Of a stretch of 64,000 nt of DNA, positions 17,719 to 26,074 are shown piece after piece. A program made the position numbers and the translations under genes. The first letter of the stretch is position 1, and every line of letters begins with the position of its first letter. The stretch comes from an uncultured Lachnoclostridium sp. (GTDB lineage: Bacteria > Bacillota > Clostridia > Lachnospirales > Lachnospiraceae), in NCBI GenBank assembly GCA_946499505.1, contig CAMMSL010000002.1:117088-181087 (forward strand), written 5' to 3'. Under the pieces are notes generated by a model. The model was given only the letters and a program-made list of their open reading frames with translations, made no database searches and was not told the DNA's origin.

Positions 17719-18924
17719 ATGTCTAATGCAGTTGTTACTTTAAGAAAAGGCGCGGGCCGTACGCTCAAGCAGGGCGGACCATGGATTTACGACAATGAGA
17801 TAGAAAGTATTATGGGAAGCTTCGAGGACGGAGATATCGTACTCGTCCATGATTTCGACGGCTATCCGCTGGGGCGTGGATTTATCAACCGGAACTCAAA
17901 ACTGACGGTTCGCATGATGACGAGAAGCCGTGACACGGAAATTAATGAAGATTTCATCCGCATGCGCGTACAGAATGCATGGGAGTACCGGAAAAAAGTG
18001 ATGGATGATATTTCCAGCTGCCGGGTGATCTTCGGAGAAGCAGATTTCCTTCCGGGTATCGTGGTGGACAAGTTCGCGGATGTGCTGGTGGTGGAATCTC
18101 TCGCTCTGGGAATCGACCGCTTTAAAGTGATGATCGTGGACATTTTAAAAGATTTGATGGAGAAAGACGGGATCCATATCCGGGGCGTCTATGAGCGCAG
18201 TGATGCGAAAGTCCGCGAGCAGGAAGGAATGGAACGCCGTAAGGGATTTATCGGCGAGCCTTTTGATACAAAGGTGGAGATCGTGGAGAATGGTGTGCGC
18301 TATTATGTGGACGTAAAGGACGGCCAGAAGACGGGATTCTTCCTTGACCAGAAATATAACAGGCGGGCAGTGGCAAAGCTCTGCAAAGGAGCACGGGTAT
18401 TAGACTGCTTTACCCATACCGGGTCTTTTGCGCTGAATGCAGGAATTGCAGGAGCAGCACACGTGACCGGAGTGGATGCTTCTGAGCTGGGCGTGGCTCA
18501 GGCGCGAGAGAATGCCGCTCTGAACGGACTGGAAGACCGGGTGGAGTTTATCTGTGAAGATGTTTTCAATCTTCTTCCGCGTCTGGAAAAACAGGGCGAG
18601 AAATATGATGTAGTCATCCTTGATCCGCCGGCATTTACAAAATCGAGAAGTTCGATCAAAAAAGCGGTGAAGGGTTACCGGGAGATCAATCTGCGGGGAA
18701 TGAAGCTGGTGAAGGACGGCGGATATCTGGCGACTTGCTCGTGTTCTCATTTTATGGATTATGAACTGTTTACCAAGACGATCGGGCAGGCGGCGCAGAA
18801 TGTGCATAAGAGACTGCGGCAGGTGGAGTTCAGGACGCAGGCGCCGGATCATCCGATACTTTGGGGAGCGGGGGATTCTTATTATTTGAAGTTTTATGTG
18901 TTTCAGGTGGTGGATGAAAAGTAA
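17719..18924 (+). CDS. rlmI: 23S rRNA (cytosine-C5)-methyltransferase RlmI family
   Basis: The 401-residue protein has an N-terminal PUA domain (residues 1-80), a linker and a Rossmann methyltransferase domain: VLDCFTHTGSFALNAG (SAM site, near 225), ECDVFNLL-like acidic turn, ILDPPAFTKSRSS (motif IV, near 300) and ATCSCSHF with the catalytic Cys (near 338). RlmI makes m5C1962 in E. coli 23S rRNA. An AGGGAGGAAG box precedes ATG 17719. It is monocistronic and preceded by the structured element described separately. Confidence 0.92.
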   Translation: MSNAVVTLRKGAGRTLKQGGPWIYDNEIESIMGSFEDGDIVLVHDFDGYPLGRGFINRNSKLTVRMMTRSRDTEINEDFIRMRVQNAWEYRKKVMDDISSCRVIFGEADFLPGIVVDKFADVLVVESLALGIDRFKVMIVDILKDLMEKDGIHIRGVYERSDAKVREQEGMERRKGFIGEPFDTKVEIVENGVRYYVDVKDGQKTGFFLDQKYNRRAVAKLCKGARVLDCFTHTGSFALNAGIAGAAHVTGVDASELGVAQARENAALNGLEDRVEFICEDVFNLLPRLEKQGEKYDVVILDPPAFTKSRSSIKKAVKGYREINLRGMKLVKDGGYLATCSCSHFMDYELFTKTIGQAAQNVHKRLRQVEFRTQAPDHPILWGAGDSYYLKFYVFQVVDEK

Positions 18925-18973
18925 TAATATAAAATAAACGATAAAAAATTAATGATAAACATTAAAACTCTTG

Positions 18974-19002
18974 TTTACCTCTATTAAGACAGATGCTATA
19001 CT
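18974..19002 (+). promoter_or_regulatory. Probable promoter of the DUF2975-HTH pair
   Basis: TATACT (18997-19002) lies 17 bp after a weak TTTACC (18974-18979) in an AT-rich stretch, about 58 bp before the first gene. Confidence 0.4.
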
Positions 19003-19059
19003 ATATAAAAGAGAAATGTAAAGAATGTTGACGATACTAAGAAAGAGAGGGTGTATACA

Positions 19060-19554
19060 ATGAGTGATAATGTTTATGTTACAAATGTAGAAACAAAACC
19101 TAAGAAATCTTTTTCCAGAAGTTTTAAGTTTTTGCTGGGACTTGGTATATTCCTTTCAGGTTTTGTGAGTGCTGGCTGGGGATATTTTATTATAACGGGC
19201 ATGGTTCAGCAAATATGGAAAGAAATTGGAGTGTGCCAATATGTGAGATGGGGAATTCATTTCATCTGTATTATATGTTGTTTTATTTTTATGATAAAAA
19301 TTGCAATAAATGAAAGGTATTTTTCAAAACTTTTGGTGCAGTGTATTCGTATTATAGGCGGATTAATTACTGTATCGGCTTTTTTACTGCCGCGGTTATC
19401 AGGATATACCAGCTCGGGATTTGGTATTATGCAAAATGGATCTTTTACATTGATTGATGGAAACATATTAACTCAGGGAATTCTTTTACTTATATTTGCA
19501 GGGATTATCAAAGAAGGATTTTTTATGCAGAATGAATTAGATGAAGTATTATAG
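19060..19554 (+). CDS. DUF2975-type four-helix membrane protein
   Basis: The 164-residue protein shows four hydrophobic helices (near residues 25-47, 65-87, 98-118 and 140-155) and matches the DUF2975 layout. In many Firmicutes DUF2975 genes are followed at once by a small Cro-type repressor, as here (10-bp gap). The function is unknown; the pair may form a membrane-linked regulatory switch. ATG 19060 is chosen over GTG 19051 because the AGAGAGGG box fits it better. The pair is more AT-rich than its neighbours, hinting at transfer. Confidence 0.75.
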   Translation: MSDNVYVTNVETKPKKSFSRSFKFLLGLGIFLSGFVSAGWGYFIITGMVQQIWKEIGVCQYVRWGIHFICIICCFIFMIKIAINERYFSKLLVQCIRIIGGLITVSAFLLPRLSGYTSSGFGIMQNGSFTLIDGNILTQGILLLIFAGIIKEGFFMQNELDEVL

Positions 19555-19564
19555 GTGACAAAAT

Positions 19565-19780
19565 ATGGCGATTATATTGAGACTGGATCGGGTAATGGCT
19601 GACCGAAAGATGACATTGAAAGAGCTTTCGGAGAGGGTTGGAGTCTCCAATGTAAATTTATCAAAGATCAAGACGGGAAAGGTCAGTGCAATTCGTTTCT
19701 CGACACTGGAAGCAATTTGTAAAACATTACAATGTCAACCGGGCGATATTTTAGAGTACCGGCCAGATGATAAAAAGTAG
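19565..19780 (+). CDS. Cro/C1-type helix-turn-helix regulator (YozG-like)
   Basis: The 71-residue protein is a lone HTH: LKELSERVGVSNVNLSKIKTG near residues 18-38, then FSTLEAICKTLQCQPGDILEY, typical of the YozG/YdaS small regulators. It sits directly after the DUF2975 gene and probably regulates the pair. Confidence 0.88.
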   Translation: MAIILRLDRVMADRKMTLKELSERVGVSNVNLSKIKTGKVSAIRFSTLEAICKTLQCQPGDILEYRPDDKK

Positions 19781-19850
19781 TAAGGCTGACTTAATTATAC
19801 ATAAAATGCATGGAAATAATAAGAAGAAACAGACATAGGAGGAGTTTACC

Positions 19851-20789
19851 ATGTGCACCTGTATCACCTACACTAACAACGATTTCTACTTCGGCCGCAA
19901 CCTTGATTTTGACTGTTCTTTTGGCGAAACCGTCACAATCACCCCGCGTAATTTTCCTCTTATTTTCCGGAAAGCCGGGCGGCAGGATCACCACTATGCC
20001 ATGATCGGCATGGCGTCGGCAAACGACAGTTTCCCGCTTTATGCCGAAGCTGTCAACGAAAAAGGTCTTGGGATGGCGGGGCTGAATTTCCCGGGAAATG
20101 CATACTATCAGAAACCGGACGGCGAAGGCCTTGAGATTACTTCGTTTGAAGTGATTGCGTGGATTTTGGGAAAATGTGCTTCTGTGGCGGAAGCGGAAGA
20201 GTTTCTGGGTGAAATGAAGATTGTTGATCTTGCATTTACGGATCAGATGCCGCCTGCACCGCTTCACTGGATGCTTGCAGACCGTGAGAGATGTCTTGTT
20301 CTTGAAGCGGTCAGAGATGGTCTGAAAGTATATGAAAATCTATTTGGAGTGCTGACGAACAATCCGCCTTTTGAGTATCATAGAATGAACATGAACAATT
20401 ATATGAACCTGACGGCGGAGAGTCCGCGAAACCGCTTTGCGGACAGGCTGAATCTCAGGCCTTATGCACAGGGAATGGGAGCCGTCGGGCTTCCGGGCGA
20501 CGCCTCATCGGCGTCCCGCTTTGTGCGCGCTGCATTTTTGAAGTGGAATTCCGTGGCGCCGGAGGAGGAAAAGGCGAATGTCTCCCAGTTCTTCCACATT
20601 CTGGACAGTGTAGCCATGGTTCGCGGGGCTGTGATAACAGATCAGGGAACTTTTGATATTACCACATATTCCTGCTGTGCCAATACGAGTACAGGCGTTT
20701 ACTATTATAAGACGTATGACGACTGCCGGGTGCGTGCAGTGGATATGTATGAGACAGATCTGGACGGGAAAGAACTAATTCAAAGATAA
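19851..20789 (+). CDS. bsh: Choloylglycine (bile salt) hydrolase
   Basis: The 312-residue N-terminal nucleophile hydrolase shows the family residues: Cys2 exposed after removal of Met1, Arg16, Asp19, Asn79 in GLNFPGNAYY, Asn170 in TNNPPF and Arg223 in SSASRFVRAAF. The MGAVGLPGDASSASRF block favours bile salt hydrolase (EC 3.5.1.24) over penicillin V acylase. It deconjugates glycine- or taurine-linked bile acids in the cytoplasm; no signal peptide is seen, as expected. It is monocistronic with a hairpin after the stop. Substrate preference cannot be read by eye. Confidence 0.9.
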   Translation: MCTCITYTNNDFYFGRNLDFDCSFGETVTITPRNFPLIFRKAGRQDHHYAMIGMASANDSFPLYAEAVNEKGLGMAGLNFPGNAYYQKPDGEGLEITSFEVIAWILGKCASVAEAEEFLGEMKIVDLAFTDQMPPAPLHWMLADRERCLVLEAVRDGLKVYENLFGVLTNNPPFEYHRMNMNNYMNLTAESPRNRFADRLNLRPYAQGMGAVGLPGDASSASRFVRAAFLKWNSVAPEEEKANVSQFFHILDSVAMVRGAVITDQGTFDITTYSCCANTSTGVYYYKTYDDCRVRAVDMYETDLDGKELIQR

Positions 20790-20820
20790 CAGTTCAGACA
20801 GCCCCATGGCTGAACTGTTA
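20787..20820 (+). terminator. Terminator hairpin after bsh
   Basis: TAACAGTTCAG pairs with CTGAACTGTTA over 11 bp, starting at the bsh stop codon. The 3' U-tract is poor. Confidence 0.6.
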
Positions 20821-20831
20821 TCTGAAAAACG

Positions 20832-20860
20832 TTGACATTTTGAGTTTAAAGTGATAAAGT
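20832..20860 (+). promoter_or_regulatory. Sigma-A promoter of the T-box operon
   Basis: TTGACA (20832-20837, perfect) and TAAAGT (20855-20860) with a 17-bp spacer, placed just before the T-box Stem I. Confidence 0.6.
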
Positions 20861-20865
20861 GTTAC

Positions 20866-21146
20866 CAGACCGATGAGGAAGAGCAAGTAACTTCAGTGGA
20901 CGCTTCACAGAGAGCTGCGGGCGGTGGGATCGCGGTATGCCGGACTTGGAGTGAATGGGCTTCTGAGGGCGAGTTGAAATTTGGAGTAGGCGAGCCGGAG
21001 AACTGACTCCGTTATCAAAGAAAGCATATGTCAGTATGCATGAGTGGATGTAGTATATTACGTCAAGCCGGGTGGCACCGCAGGAGTATTTGTATGAATT
21101 ACAGCTCTTGTCCCTGCAATTTTATTGTATGGGATAAGGGCTTTTT
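20866..21146 (+). promoter_or_regulatory. T-box riboswitch, predicted tRNA-Trp responsive
   Basis: Stem I has the loop-E element AGTA (20886-20889) opposite GAA, the AGAGAGC block (20909-20915) and GGCGGTG. The antiterminator T-box GGGTGGCACCGC (21070-21081) is near-consensus. The terminator GCTCTTGTCCC/GGGATAAGGGC (21104-21141) with TTTTT completes the switch. The specifier lies in GAATGGGC; TGG (20956-20958) reads as Trp. The TGGC bulge (21073-21076) demands a tRNA with discriminator G73, which tRNA-Trp has, while Gly (U73) and Phe (A73) do not. Uncharged tRNA-Trp would switch on the downstream dehydrogenase and transporter. Confidence 0.85.
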
Positions 21147-21150
21147 ATTT

Positions 21151-21290
21151 TGCGCGATACGCCCGGATGGCGACCGCCGTGCTTGCACGAGCGGGCATCC
21201 GACGGGCAAAGGTCATCGAGCGGCAATGCCGCGAGATGAACGAGGTATCGCGGTGAGCGGGTGAGGGAAGGAATCTTCCCTTATCCGCTC
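21151..21290 (+). repeat. Structured repeat element, copy 2 (between T-box and gldA-like gene)
   Basis: This copy is collinear with 6131-6270. Closing stem CGCGATAC/GTATCGCG is fully Watson-Crick here (one G-U in copy 1). GACC...GGTC replaces GACT...AGTC. The terminal domain GAGCGG (21255-21260)/CCGCTC (21285-21290) replaces the wobble-rich GGTTGG/CCGATT, around AGGGAAG(gaat)CTTCCCT. It starts five bases after the T-box terminator U-tract, so it lies in the operon leader. Confidence 0.75.
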
Positions 21291-21369
21291 AAAAAAGACT
21301 GAGTGGAAAACAACTGATATCCCATATGCTATGCGATATATGGCAGCACAGAGGAAAGGAGATATTACT

Positions 21370-22479
21370 ATGAAACTTGAAAATTACGAAGTACACCTTC
21401 CGAACTATTCCATCGGAGATAAAATTTACGACAAGATCGGACCTGTATGTGAATCATATGGAAAGAAGGTTCTTGTGATCGGAGGAAGAAAAGCACTTGC
21501 AGCTGCATACGATAAGATCAGGTCTTATGTAGATCAGACGAATCTTGAAATCATCGGAAAAGAGATTTACGGCGAAAACTGTACGTATGCCGCGGTGGAT
21601 AAGCTGCGCGCCATGCCTCTTTATCAGGAGGCTGACATGGTATTCGGCGTAGGCGGCGGCAAGGCTCTGGACACAGTGAAGTGTCTGTGTATCACGGATG
21701 ATAAGCCGGTCTTTGCATTTCCGACGATTGCGTCCAACTGTTCCGCCTGTACGTCGGTTTCGATCATGTACAATGAGGACGGCACATTTCTGAAACCGCA
21801 TTTTTTCATCAGACCGGTTATGCACTCGTTTATTGATACGGAAATTATTGCCAAGGCGCCCAGCCAGTATATGTGGGCGGGAATCGGTGATACCTATGCG
21901 AAATATTATGAGGCCACGATCTCGTCAAGGAATGAACAGCTGGAACATTTTACAGCTCTTGGCGTGGCGGTCAGCCGGATGTGCTGTGACCCGCTGATCC
22001 AGTACGGGCCGAAAGCACTGGAAGATCACAAGAAAGGGCTCTGTACATATGACGTGGAGCAGGTCGTGCTGGCAATTGTCGTGACCACGGGAATCGCGTC
22101 CATCTTCCTGACAAAAGATTACACGCCGGACTACAACAGCGGACTCGCCCATGCAATATTCTATGCTATGACGTCCTATCCGGTCATCGAGGAGAGACAT
22201 CTGCACGGTGAGGTAGTCGGATTCGGCATCCTGCTGGCACTGCTCGTTGATCAGCAGTATGACGAATTTGAGAAGATCTACAGGCTGAACCGGGCGGTTG
22301 AGCTTCCGGTTTCACTGGAAGACATCGAGATCACGGATGAACAGTGGGATGAGTGTATGGACCGCATCCCGGAAATGTCGGATGTGGCTCATTATCCGTA
22401 TAAAGTGACAAAGGAAATGCTGACAGAGGCAATGGACAGACTGAAAGAAAGAGTGAGAAGAGACAATGAAGAAGAATAA
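21370..22479 (+). CDS. Iron-containing alcohol dehydrogenase, GldA-like
   Basis: The 369-residue protein matches the GldA branch: NAD site GVGGGKALDTVK (near 93-104), APTIASNCSACTS-like loop (PTIASNCSACTSVSIM), and metal ligands Asp near 168, His in GLAHAIFY and His in HLHGEVVGFG. GldA proper oxidises glycerol to dihydroxyacetone, but relatives use many 2-hydroxy ketones. Control by a Trp T-box argues for a role linked to an amino acid rather than glycerol. ATG 21370 is chosen for AAGGAG nine bases upstream. It overlaps the transporter gene by 14 bp, so the two are translationally coupled. Confidence 0.85.
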   Translation: MKLENYEVHLPNYSIGDKIYDKIGPVCESYGKKVLVIGGRKALAAAYDKIRSYVDQTNLEIIGKEIYGENCTYAAVDKLRAMPLYQEADMVFGVGGGKALDTVKCLCITDDKPVFAFPTIASNCSACTSVSIMYNEDGTFLKPHFFIRPVMHSFIDTEIIAKAPSQYMWAGIGDTYAKYYEATISSRNEQLEHFTALGVAVSRMCCDPLIQYGPKALEDHKKGLCTYDVEQVVLAIVVTTGIASIFLTKDYTPDYNSGLAHAIFYAMTSYPVIEERHLHGEVVGFGILLALLVDQQYDEFEKIYRLNRAVELPVSLEDIEITDEQWDECMDRIPEMSDVAHYPYKVTKEMLTEAMDRLKERVRRDNEEE

Positions 22480-23647
22480 AACAGGAGCAGTCATTCTGGG
22501 AGTGGCATTTGTATGGTTTACGACACATTTCGGAGGCGGATTCGCATCAGGAGCGCAGATATACAGCTATTTCGTAAGGTACGGTATCTGGTGCCTGATC
22601 ATGCCGGTGTTTGCAATGCTCTACAACACTGTTTTCTTTGCATACAGCCTGCGCTTTGCAAGGAAACATCAGGTTTACGACTACAGATCCTACAATAATG
22701 CGTTTTACGGAAGGTTTGCACCCATATTTTCGAACTTGTTCGAGATCCTTTATGTCTGCGTGATGTGCGTGGCTCCGGCAGTTGCATTTGCCACAGGCGG
22801 CGCTACGCTGAGCACACTGACAGGGCTTCCGTATCTGCTCTGCACTTTCCTGATCGGTGTGTTTATCTTTGTGGTTGCCATATTCGGGACAGATCTGGTG
22901 CGGAAAGTAGCATCCGTACTGTCCATCTGCATTATCGCGGGACTGCTGATCGTATATATTCCCAATATCATTTACGGCTTATCGGGAATCTCGGCAGCTG
23001 CGGAGAGTATGACAAAGGCCGAGCTGCCGTTTGGAGATGCGCTTTACTCAGCGTTTCTTTACGGGACATTCCAGCTCTCCAACATTGCGGTGTTTGTACA
23101 GCATGCGAAATCATTTGACAGACCGGGCGATGCAGTGAAGAGCATGGGAGTGGGATTTGTAGTAAATGCGCTGATGATGGTCATGGTCGTGCTCGGACTT
23201 ATGACAGTTTACACGAATCCGGATGCTGCCGGGCAGAGTGTGCCCACGCTCTTTATGGTACAGAACGGTGTGGGAGCTTCCTTCATGACTCCGCTTATTT
23301 CCATTCTGATCATCCTCGGCGCCGTGTCTACTGCTGTCAACATGGTAGCGGCAATGGTAAAGAGAATCTGCGGTGAGACGGAAGATAAAGCATCCGGCGA
23401 AGGAGAACGGGTATCGGGTGAAGCCGAAGCGGCAGAGGAGCCGGCGGGAAAGAGGAAATTTCAGGTTACGCGAAAAGAAATTGCTGCAGCGCTCATCTGC
23501 TGTATTGTGGATTTCGGGATTGCCCAGTTCGGGCTGCTTACCCTGATCCAGAAAGCGTACAGTTTTCTTGCCTACCTGGCGATACCGGTTATCCTTATTC
23601 CATATATTATACATATGATAGCGACAAGATTTGACACAAAAAATTGA
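22466..23647 (+). CDS. YkvI-family membrane transporter
   Basis: The 393-residue protein has about ten to eleven membrane helices, starting with AVILGVAFVWFTTHFGGGFASG, the glycine-rich opening typical of the YkvI family (APC superfamily, related to LeuT-fold transporters). A charged loop (EDKASGEGERVSGEAEAAEE) separates the last two to three helices. The substrate is unknown; the Trp T-box in front suggests tryptophan or a tryptophan-derived compound. It is coupled to the upstream dehydrogenase by overlap. Confidence 0.82.
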   Translation: MKKNKTGAVILGVAFVWFTTHFGGGFASGAQIYSYFVRYGIWCLIMPVFAMLYNTVFFAYSLRFARKHQVYDYRSYNNAFYGRFAPIFSNLFEILYVCVMCVAPAVAFATGGATLSTLTGLPYLLCTFLIGVFIFVVAIFGTDLVRKVASVLSICIIAGLLIVYIPNIIYGLSGISAAAESMTKAELPFGDALYSAFLYGTFQLSNIAVFVQHAKSFDRPGDAVKSMGVGFVVNALMMVMVVLGLMTVYTNPDAAGQSVPTLFMVQNGVGASFMTPLISILIILGAVSTAVNMVAAMVKRICGETEDKASGEGERVSGEAEAAEEPAGKRKFQVTRKEIAAALICCIVDFGIAQFGLLTLIQKAYSFLAYLAIPVILIPYIIHMIATRFDTKN

Positions 23648-23722
23648 CTTATGCAGTCTCACCATATATAATATCTGTTGAGAAATATTATCAATAAATG
23701 ACATATAAAGGATGAGGCTGCT

Positions 23723-23950
23723 ATGAGATTAAAAGAAGGCAAGAATAATCATACCTATGTGGTCGAGAAAATCCAGATCGAGCTGAACCTTGAACGAAGG
23801 CTCGAAGCGCTCGGTCTGACGGAAGGATCTAAGATCACCATATTAAATAATGACAAAAAGGGAGCAATGACTGTAAAATTCCGTGGAACACGATTCGCAC
23901 TTGGCAGGCGCATTGCCGATAATATCTTTGTAAAGGAGGAAGCGGCATGA
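23723..23950 (+). CDS. feoA: Ferrous iron transport protein A
   Basis: The 75-residue SH3-like protein fits FeoA: LERRLEALGLTEGSKITILNN and VKFRGTRFALGRRIADNI. FeoA is a small cytosolic partner of FeoB. Its stop overlaps the feoB start (ATGA), marking translational coupling. An anaerobic Fe(II) uptake role is expected. Confidence 0.93.
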   Translation: MRLKEGKNNHTYVVEKIQIELNLERRLEALGLTEGSKITILNNDKKGAMTVKFRGTRFALGRRIADNIFVKEEAA

Positions 23951-25992
23951 GCGGAAAAGTGATAAATGTGGGATTTATCGGAAATCCGAACTGTGGTAAG
24001 ACAACATTGTTCAACGCTTATACAGGGGCAAACCTGAAAGTGGCGAACTGGCCGGGCGTTACAGTGGAGAAGAAGGAAGGCTATACAACTTATAAAGAAC
24101 AGGAGTTCAAGCTGATAGACCTGCCCGGCATTTACAGCCTGACTTCTTACACAATGGAAGAAAAGGTATCCCGTGAGTGTATTATGAGCGATGAGGTGGA
24201 CGTGATCGTGGACGTGGTGGACGCGTCCTGTCTGGAACGGAATCTGTACCTGACACTGCAGCTCATTGAGCTTGGCAAGCCTGTTGTTCTGGCACTCAAC
24301 ATGATGGATATCGTGGAAGAGCGGGGAATGGAGATCGACCTTCATCGTCTGCCCGAGATGCTCGGCATCCCGGCAATCCCTGTATCTGCGAGAAAGCGCA
24401 CCGGTCTTGAGATTCTGCTCCATGCGGTGGCACACCACAAAGAATATGCAAAACAGGGACCGTTTATCCACCATCATTCGGATAAGACGGGACATAAACA
24501 TAACCATCACAGCGAATATGCCATGGTGTATGATGATGAGATAGAGGACAAGATCGATGCGATCAGCGAGCAGTTCCGGGTGAAATATCCGGATATGGAG
24601 AATGTGCGCTGGCACGCCATCAAGACGCTTGAGCAGGATGATTCGGTGATGAAGAAATATCCTGTCGATATGACAGGGATTGCAGACCGGAGCTATGAGA
24701 AAAATATTATAAATGAAAAATATGACTTTATAGAAGAAGTGATCGACGAGACGCTTGTCAACAAAAGTGCTAAGTCGGAACAGACAGACCGTATTGACCG
24801 TTTTATGACGAGCAGATGGCTGGGGCTTCCGATCTTTCTCGTGATCATGGCGCTGGTATTCTTCCTGACATTTACGGTAGGAGACTGGCTGAAGGGCTAT
24901 TTCGAGACGGGGCTTGATCTTCTGACAGGTGCAGTGAGTGCAGGACTTGAGGCGGCGGGGACATCCCCGATGCTCAATTCACTGCTTGTGGACGGTATCA
25001 TCTCTGGTGTGGGCGGCATCCTTACTTTCCTGCCGAATATCTTTATCCTGTTCCTCGCGCTGGCGTTCCTCGAGGACAGCGGCTATATGTCGCGTGTGGC
25101 GTTTGTCATGGATGATATCATGAGCCATCTGGGACTCTCGGGAAGAGCGTTCCTTCCTATGCTGCTGGGATTCGGCTGTACTGTTCCCGCGGTCATGGCA
25201 TCCCGGGCGCTGGAGCATAAGAAGGACAGGTTTAAGACGATTCTGGTAACGCCCTTTATGTCCTGCAGTGCAAGGCTGACTATATATGTTTTGTTTTCTT
25301 CTATGTTTTTTGGAAAATATGCAATGATTGCGTGCTATTCGATCTATCTGATCGGAATTGTGATTGCGATTCTGACGGCGTATATTTTATCGTGGATTGA
25401 CGGAAGTAAGGCGGAACACGCGCTGTTGATCGAACTGCCGGAGTATAAATCTCCTAATGCGCGGACGATTGCATTATACGTATGGGAAAAAGTAAAGGAT
25501 TATCTGACGAAAGCCGGAACGGTTATCTTCCTCGCTTCTGTTATCATGTGGGTTCTTCTGAATTTCGGACCTACAGGATATGTGACAAATATCGGCGAGA
25601 GCTTCGGCTCAATTGTCGGAAAGGCAATCGTGCCGCTGTTTAAACCGATCGGTCTGGGATACTGGCAGATTGTAGTGGCCCTGATCGCGGGCATTGCGCA
25701 GAAAGAAGTCGTGGTATCGAGCTGCAGCGTGCTTTTCGGAATACAGAATATCACTACCGCTCATGGCATGAACAGTTTTGTATCTCTGCTCGGGGAAATG
25801 GGATTCGGAGCGGCAAATGCATATGCTCTTATGATCTTCTGTCTTCTCTATGTGCCGTGTACAGCTACGATCGCAACGATCCGAAGAGAAGTGGGAAGTA
25901 CAAAGCTGACTGCAGGGATCGTCTTGTTCCAGCTGGCGGTCGCATGGGTGGCAAGCTTTATTGCGTTCCACATAGCAGGACTGATCCTGTGA
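23947..25992 (+). CDS. feoB: Ferrous iron transport protein B
   Basis: The 681-residue protein has an N-terminal G domain (G1 GNPNCGKTT near 11-19, G3 DLPG, G4 LNMMD), a linker and a membrane domain of about eight helices with two Gate motifs (LPMLLGFGCTVPAVMA and the PCTATIATIRRE region). It moves Fe2+ across the membrane. A His-rich stretch of nine His in about 20 residues (near 175-191) is inserted between the G domain and the membrane part. Such inserts are variable in FeoB and could bind metal. Confidence 0.95.
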   Translation: MSGKVINVGFIGNPNCGKTTLFNAYTGANLKVANWPGVTVEKKEGYTTYKEQEFKLIDLPGIYSLTSYTMEEKVSRECIMSDEVDVIVDVVDASCLERNLYLTLQLIELGKPVVLALNMMDIVEERGMEIDLHRLPEMLGIPAIPVSARKRTGLEILLHAVAHHKEYAKQGPFIHHHSDKTGHKHNHHSEYAMVYDDEIEDKIDAISEQFRVKYPDMENVRWHAIKTLEQDDSVMKKYPVDMTGIADRSYEKNIINEKYDFIEEVIDETLVNKSAKSEQTDRIDRFMTSRWLGLPIFLVIMALVFFLTFTVGDWLKGYFETGLDLLTGAVSAGLEAAGTSPMLNSLLVDGIISGVGGILTFLPNIFILFLALAFLEDSGYMSRVAFVMDDIMSHLGLSGRAFLPMLLGFGCTVPAVMASRALEHKKDRFKTILVTPFMSCSARLTIYVLFSSMFFGKYAMIACYSIYLIGIVIAILTAYILSWIDGSKAEHALLIELPEYKSPNARTIALYVWEKVKDYLTKAGTVIFLASVIMWVLLNFGPTGYVTNIGESFGSIVGKAIVPLFKPIGLGYWQIVVALIAGIAQKEVVVSSCSVLFGIQNITTAHGMNSFVSLLGEMGFGAANAYALMIFCLLYVPCTATIATIRREVGSTKLTAGIVLFQLAVAWVASFIAFHIAGLIL

Positions 25993-26074
25993 TAAAAAAG
26001 CAGTTTCCGGTACTGTGATTCTGATATGGGGAAAATGCAGTTGCGGAAGTACCATATTGTTCGTAATCAATAAT

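Noticed and set aside
20951-20966. TTC (Phe) or GGC (Gly) as T-box specifier
   Set aside because: The TGGC bulge needs a G73 tRNA; tRNA-Phe has A73 and tRNA-Gly U73, so TGG (Trp) fits better.
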